From assembly GCA_015680685.1 (NCBI GenBank), contig MNCI01005348.1:140745-204744 (forward strand): a stretch of 64,000 nucleotides of DNA. The letters run 5' to 3'. The notes under the pieces were generated by a model. That model was not told the DNA's origin. It saw only the letters and a program-made list of their open reading frames with translations, and ran no database searches. Below are positions 58,990 to 64,000 of this stretch, piece after piece (position 1 is the first letter of the stretch; every line of letters starts with the position of its first letter). The stretch is from Gnetum montanum. Its lineage: Eukaryota; Streptophyta; Gnetopsida; Gnetales; Gnetaceae. The translations under genes were made by a program, and so were the position numbers.

Positions 58990-61769
58990 GTTTTTATTTA
59001 ATTATTTGGAAAAGATATGTTTTTTACCTAATAAGACATGATTCTATCCCCATGTATTTACATAAAGAAGTAAGTCTCTATTCATCAAGAGGCTTGGTGA
59101 AGGCATCAACAAGTTGACCATCTATCCCAATATATTCTAACTTAAACATGTCCAAGTTCAGTATGTTCTCTTAAGAAGTGATAACTAATTTTGATATGTT
59201 TTATATGCGAGAATTGAAAAATATTTTTAGTCATGTTAATATCACTATTGTTGTCACAAAAAATAGATGTATTGTTTAATTTGATCCCTAGATACTTGAG
59301 TGTTTCTTTCATCCAAAGAATTTGTGCATAGAAATTTTTACTTGAAATATATTATGCTTCTACCATAGATAGTGTTGTAGAGGTTTGCTTCCTAGTTGTT
59401 CAAGAGATAAGACTCTTTCGTAGAAAGAAGTAGCTACCATAGGTACTTTGATGATCATCTATACAACCTGTCCAAACTACATCACAATACCCAGCAAGAT
59501 CAAGTGTGGAGTCCTTTGGATACCAAAGTTTCTAATCAATAGTACCTTTTAGATAATGAAAATTTCTCTTAACAACTTTTAAATATGATTCTTTAGGATT
59601 CACTTGATACCTTGCAAAAATTCCAACACTTAGAGAAATATCTAATCTACTAGCAGTTAGGTATAGTAGACTACCAATCATACCTATATAGAGCTTAAGA
59701 TGAACTGATTCTTCTTATTCATCTTTGCTTAGCTTGAGATGTGTAGTTATTGGTGTTGTCTTAGCTTTCACTTAATCTAAATTGAATTTTTGTAATATAT
59801 ATTTGATGCATTTTTTTACAAATAAATGTCCCACCTTTGGTTTGATTGATTTGAAGTCCAAGAAAGCTGTTGAGTTCTTCCATCATACTCATTTCAAGTT
59901 CTATTTGCATAAGACCTAAAAACTTCTTACATAAAATTTCATTAGTATCTTCAAAAATAATATCATTGACATAAATGTAGATAGTAATTAGACCATTACC
60001 ATCTCATTTTAGAAAAGATTTATATTAGCCTTACCTTTTTAAAAACTATTATACATGAGATATTGTGAAAGTCTATCATACAAAGCTCTAGGGGCTTGTT
60101 TAAGCCCATAGAAAGCCCTTTTTAGTTTAAAGACATAATCTAGATGGATATGATCTATAATCCTTTAGGTTGCTTAACATATACTTCCTCTTTAATGATT
60201 CCATTCAAAAAGGTACGTTTAACTCCATTTGATACAATTTAGTTCCTTTGATGCTTGCATAAGATAGAAGAATTCTGATTGACTCAAGTGCAGCTACAGG
60301 AGCAAATGTTTTGTCAAAATCAATGCCCTATTACTGATTTTATCCTTTAGTAACTAATTTGGATTTATTTTTAACAATGTTTTCATTTTTATCTATCTTG
60401 ATCATAAACACCCAGTTTGTTCCAATAATTTGCTTATTGTCAGGTTTAGGAGTAAGTTCCCACACATCATTTCTAATAAATTGATTTAACTCTTCTTGCA
60501 TGGCTGAAATTCAACCTTCCTTCTTTTTTATCTCTCTAAATTTTTTGGGCTCAATTTGTGAAAGATATGTAGCATAGACACACATCTCTTTTGTTTGTCT
60601 CCTAGTTTTTATTACCTATTCTACTTGTCCTATAACATCATTAAGGGAATGTGATCTGTGGAGTCTAGATATTTTGAGCTAAGCTATAGTAGCATCTTCA
60701 TGTTTGTTTTTTATTTTAGGATCATTTTCAATTTCTATATGGGAAGTGTTAGAGATTTTCTAAACAAGAATTTCTTCATCATCAATGTGAAAATCTGAGC
60801 CACATCCATTACTATCATATATTTTTATATTTATAGTTTTCTTGACAATGTTAGTTGTTTTGTTGAAAATCTAGTATGCCATATTAGTTGGAGAGTATCC
60901 TAGAAAAATTCCATCATCAATTTTGGGATCAAACTTTCTCAAAGCATCTTTTTCATTCAAAATATATAATTTTTCACTAAAAGCATTAAATTAACTAACT
61001 AAAGGCTTTCTACTAGTCCAAATTTCCTATGGAGTTTTGGTGGTGAATCTTCTTACTAGAACTCTATTAGAGATGTAGCATGTTGTATTGATAACTTCAA
61101 CCACAAAGTGATATGAAATGTTTTTATCATTCAAAATGGTTCTACACATTTTATTCAGAATTCTTTTTTTTTTCATTTTACTAATCCATTTTTTGAGTCT
61201 TGGATGTAAACAATTGATGAAGAACACCATTTAATTAATAATATTCTTCAAATTTGGCATTATTAAATTCTCCTCCATTGTCACTACTGATAGTTTTATT
61301 AGCATATTCCTTTTTATTCTATAGCTAGTTATAAATTCTCATAAAATGCTCAAAAGCTTCATTTTTGTGATATAAAAATGCAACCCATATAAAATGAGAA
61401 AAATAATCAACAATGGTTAAATAATATCTTTTGTTTCCCAAACTAAGAGTTTGAGAGGAATCAACCAAGTCCATATCAAGCAATTCTAAAGGAGATGAGG
61501 TGGAGATGCAGTTCTTCTTACCAAACCTTACTTTTGTTTATTTCTCTTTTTGATAACCATTGCAAGTACTCATGGAAAAGTCCTTTATTTTGTGTACTCC
61601 CTGAACCATATCTTTAGAAACAAGGGTTTGAAGAATGTCTTTATTAATGCGGCCCAATTTTCTATGGAAAATATGAACATCACCTATATTGCTAATCAAA
61701 CACTTGGATTTAAAGTTAGAGACATCTTCTAAAACATTAGTATAAAAATTTTCTTTTCTATTTTCTTTT
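58990..61769 (-). pseudogene. Ty1/copia pol: GAG-pre-integrase, integrase, RT and RNase H
   Basis: In minus-strand order, the GAG-pre-integrase motif HRKLGRINKDILQTL lies at about 61620-61715. The integrase zinc region (STCNGYQKEK) follows, then the core with SPLELLDMDL and KRYYLTIVDYFSHF at about 61410-61500 and the SDNGGEFNN block near 61270. A 67-codon frame at 61027-61230 continues it. RT includes KKAFYGLKQAPRALYDRLS near 60085 and the catalytic YVND (59962-59973; YVDD expected). The helix MEELNSFLGLQI is near 59880, and GSLLYLTASRLDISLSVGIFAR near 59670. RNase H follows (WTGCIDDHQST near 59460, then CDNNSDINMTKN near 59240). The pol is cut at 61769 by element C. gag and the 5' LTR lie beyond the window. 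Confidence 0.9.
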
Positions 61770-62633
61770 TGAGGAGTGGCAAGGCATCCCTATGCTCAAC
61801 CATACAAATATGAGCATGTACACACGATTTGGTCGAACTCAATGGATGAACTAGTTGTGGCACCTAGATAGTTATACATTGATCACAGTTCACTATCTTT
61901 CGACCTAGACTAGTAGTAGCTTTGTCACATGTGGTTTAGTCTAGAGCGAGGCATATGATTTTTATTATTCTATGTTTTATCAATTTACTTTCCTAGAACA
62001 AGAATGAAGATAATAGTAGTTAATTGCTAAGTGAACTATTGTCTAATCTAGCCTAACACAAGTAACCATCCCCACTTCTCAGACACATCCTGAACTTTAT
62101 TTAAATACTACTAGGTTGTCAAATGCTAATCATTTTTGAGTTACCAAGTGTCACATGTATGTTGAAAGGGGTCATGCTTGTGTGTTTTAATGAGTTTCAT
62201 AATTAATCAAAATTAATTGCTGCATGAATAACATTAATGTAAATTTCTTGAAATCACAATATATAAATGCATAAGAAAGAAAGTCTCAAGTGCTACAAGG
62301 ATGAATCAAAGAGCTCATCTTTATTTCCAACACAATGGTGTGTTTAGATACATCAATGCTTTATAAAGATCTGATCATAGTTAGACCTCTTGCTACGGGC
62401 ACTTGGAAAATATTCTAACTCTCAAATTAGTAAAATACAAGAGTTTTGCTACTTGAATGCCAAAAACTACCCTCAATCATGTGGTCGGGGGATATATTTA
62501 TAGACCCAGGAGTAAACCTGCAATATTGAATGCACAATATCACATCTTGGGCCATGATATTACATACCTGATATTGTGTACCCAATATTGTAGCTACTTC
62601 AATATTAGAGTGTATGAAAAACATGATTCATCA
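61770..62633 (-). repeat. 3' LTR of element C
   Basis: On the plus strand it opens TGAGGAGTGGCAAGG (TGATGA mutated) and closes GATTCATCA. It is closest to element A's LTRs. U3 palindromes lie at 62515-62605, and the inverted TATA box TATATTTATAGA is near 62492. The PPT follows at about 62634-62650 (TACCCACATGACTAAATG on plus). Confidence 0.9.
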
Positions 62634-64000
62634 TACCCACATGACTAAATGAAAGCTCATCCTCGAGTATAGAAGAAGAGGAACAATTCCCTTACAAAAT
62701 ATATTGGGAGGTGTGGAATATTCAATTACCTTGCAAACCAACATAGAGAAAATAGACAAATATAGAAGTGCCCAAGCATACATCATTACAATTGTGTACA
62801 AGGTTGGGTGTTCATGAAAATAGGAAAGAACATCCTTGATTCGAAAGGACATCTAACCCCTCTTGGCACCAAAATAATGAGGGAGAGGTAGAAAAGATCC
62901 AATGATCATGACTACATCATCCTTGGTGAAGACAGTCCTACTTCCAATCCATGCTCCCCACTGCAATCACAACAAAATCTAGGATTAGTATATAAGATGT
63001 AACACATAGCAATTGAATACCTTGTCTCATCATTGATTTTATCTAGCTAAGTTGTGATTGCGGTAGATTGGTTGCTTGATAATGTTAGTGGAAAGATTGA
63101 CAAATAGGTTAAGTAAGAGAAGCGGTCCATAGAATTTAGAAAAAGCTTAACACAAGGAATACTGAAAAGAGGGTATAGAAATCCGCAACAATAAAAAGAA
63201 AGAATTCACTAAAAATAGTTGTGAAGATGCACATAGTTGGATGGCATTAATGAGATAAATAAAAAGAATTTGATTGTAACAATGTCTAAGGTTAAAGAAC
63301 TTAACTTAACCAAACCAACAGATGTACAAGTGGGTCCTCCCCAAAGTAGGCATAGGCCTTTTATGCCCTTGCATAACTTTAAACCAAGGATTCTGTGGGC
63401 ACCATGGATGATTAATGGTTATGAAAAGTTAAGTACAAAAACCCAAAAGTAACTAGCTAAGAAACCCGACACATCAAACTAAAACATTGAATCAAAACAT
63501 GAAATCGGTGGTGAGGTGAGACATGGAAAGCATAGATGAATGAAAGAGAGAATGGAATGGAGTTCCTAATTATGGTCACATGTAGCCCCTTGTGGAATTT
63601 GTGATTAGATGACTTTGTAGGATCCATCCTTAGTCTAAACCAAAACCAACCACTTTCGGTGACTTCACATCCACATTCTAAGACTAGTCCATCCCCTAGG
63701 ACATAAGAATGCTTCCACGAAAAAACCACCATTCCAAATGGAGGGAAAGTAGGAAGTGAGAAAGGGACTTAGAGGAGATAAGACATTTCCCATAACTAGT
63801 GCTTATAGTACTTTTATTTGGTCTATGGGGTGTGCTTTGAATTCCCATGTTTTTTTTGAATGGGAACCACACCATGCAAAGTCCCCTGCATTTTCACATT
63901 TATTTTGTCCAAGGGGTGTGCTTTGAATTTCCATGTTTTTTTTGAATGGGAACCACACCATGCAAAGTCCCCTGCATTTTCACATTTATTTTGTCCAAGG
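62634..64000 (-). other. Non-coding tail of element C
   Basis: Homologous to the tails of A (36092-38102, inverted) and B. No gene is supported. An open frame on the plus strand (63237-63452) is antisense to the element and resembles one in A, but it shows no sign of selection. Confidence 0.8.
63827..64000 (-). repeat. Tail tandem repeat of element C, 86-bp units, continuing past the window
   Basis: GGGGTGTGCTTTGAATT recurs at 63827 and 63913, exactly 86 bp apart. The two units are almost identical, and a third unit begins at the window end (TTTTGTCCAAGG). Confidence 0.92.

Larger units (their letters stand above)
61770..64000 (-). mobile_element. Element C: third A/B-family gypsy retrotransposon, 3' end only
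   Basis: Minus-strand element inserted in the copia pol. The 3' LTR is 61770-62633 and the non-coding tail runs to the window end. The left flank is CTTTT (61765-61769), and its partner is outside. The tail is about 89% identical to A over the 180 bp I compared by hand (63270-63450 against 37258-37437 inverted). Confidence 0.88.

Noticed and set aside
63237-63452. Antisense ORF in element C, matching one in A (37255-37437 minus), 47 of 60 residues identical
   Set aside because: By hand the DNA differs at about 20 of 181 bases, and most changes alter the protein. That is the neutral expectation, so the ORF is not under selection. Element B does not keep it.
1-64000. tRNA, rRNA or other structured RNA genes
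   Set aside because: No cloverleaf or conserved rRNA sequence was recognised. The primer sites are complements of a tRNA end, not tRNA genes.

Overview
This window is plant nuclear DNA, most likely from a large repeat-rich genome such as a gymnosperm's (inference). It is AT-rich and poor in CG. Almost every coding-like stretch belongs to a decayed LTR retrotransposon whose frames are closed mainly by TAG, TAA and TGA where CAG, CAA, CGA or TGG would be expected. I see no intact protein gene. The only convincing host gene is a broken, intron-containing reductase gene at 18.4-20.9 kb on the minus strand.

Layout. 1-2141 is the 3' part of a Ty3/gypsy pol, followed by its non-coding tail. 4.68-7.09 kb is a long decayed accessory ORF that ends just before a polypurine tract and LTR start. 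7.57-10.69 kb is a 3.1-kb block bounded by 149-bp inverted repeats. 10.8-12.0 kb is another unidentified decayed ORF. 13.87-14.97 kb holds a Ulp1-like (C48) cysteine protease pseudogene. 15.83-16.81 kb is a solo LTR. 18.4-20.9 kb is a DFR/anthocyanidin-reductase-like pseudogene lacking an internal exon. 22.57-22.99 kb is a minisatellite, and 24.8-27.3 kb is an array of about 20 degenerate palindromes built on GTAGAACC...GGTTCTAC.

Retrotransposon nest. Element A (29167-38959, plus) is structurally complete: two LTRs, a tRNA-Asp-type primer site and a 5-bp duplication ATAAC. Element F (about 39.2-53.6 kb, plus) is an older gypsy element with an RNase H-like domain between protease and reverse transcriptase. 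Element B (42845-52703, minus), of the same family as A, is inserted in F's reverse transcriptase five codons before its catalytic motif. A Ty1/copia element (about 58.25-61.77 kb, minus) is itself interrupted by element C (61770 to beyond the window, minus), a third member of the A/B family. The LTRs of A, B and C and the solo LTR start TGATGA (or a near variant), end TCATCA, and carry GATATC-type palindromes upstream of the TATA box.

The components are parasitic and decayed, so they do not form a working pathway. The main points of interest are the domain order in F, the accessory ORFs with coiled-coil-like character, the palindrome array, and the repeated motifs in the U3 regions of two unrelated LTR families.
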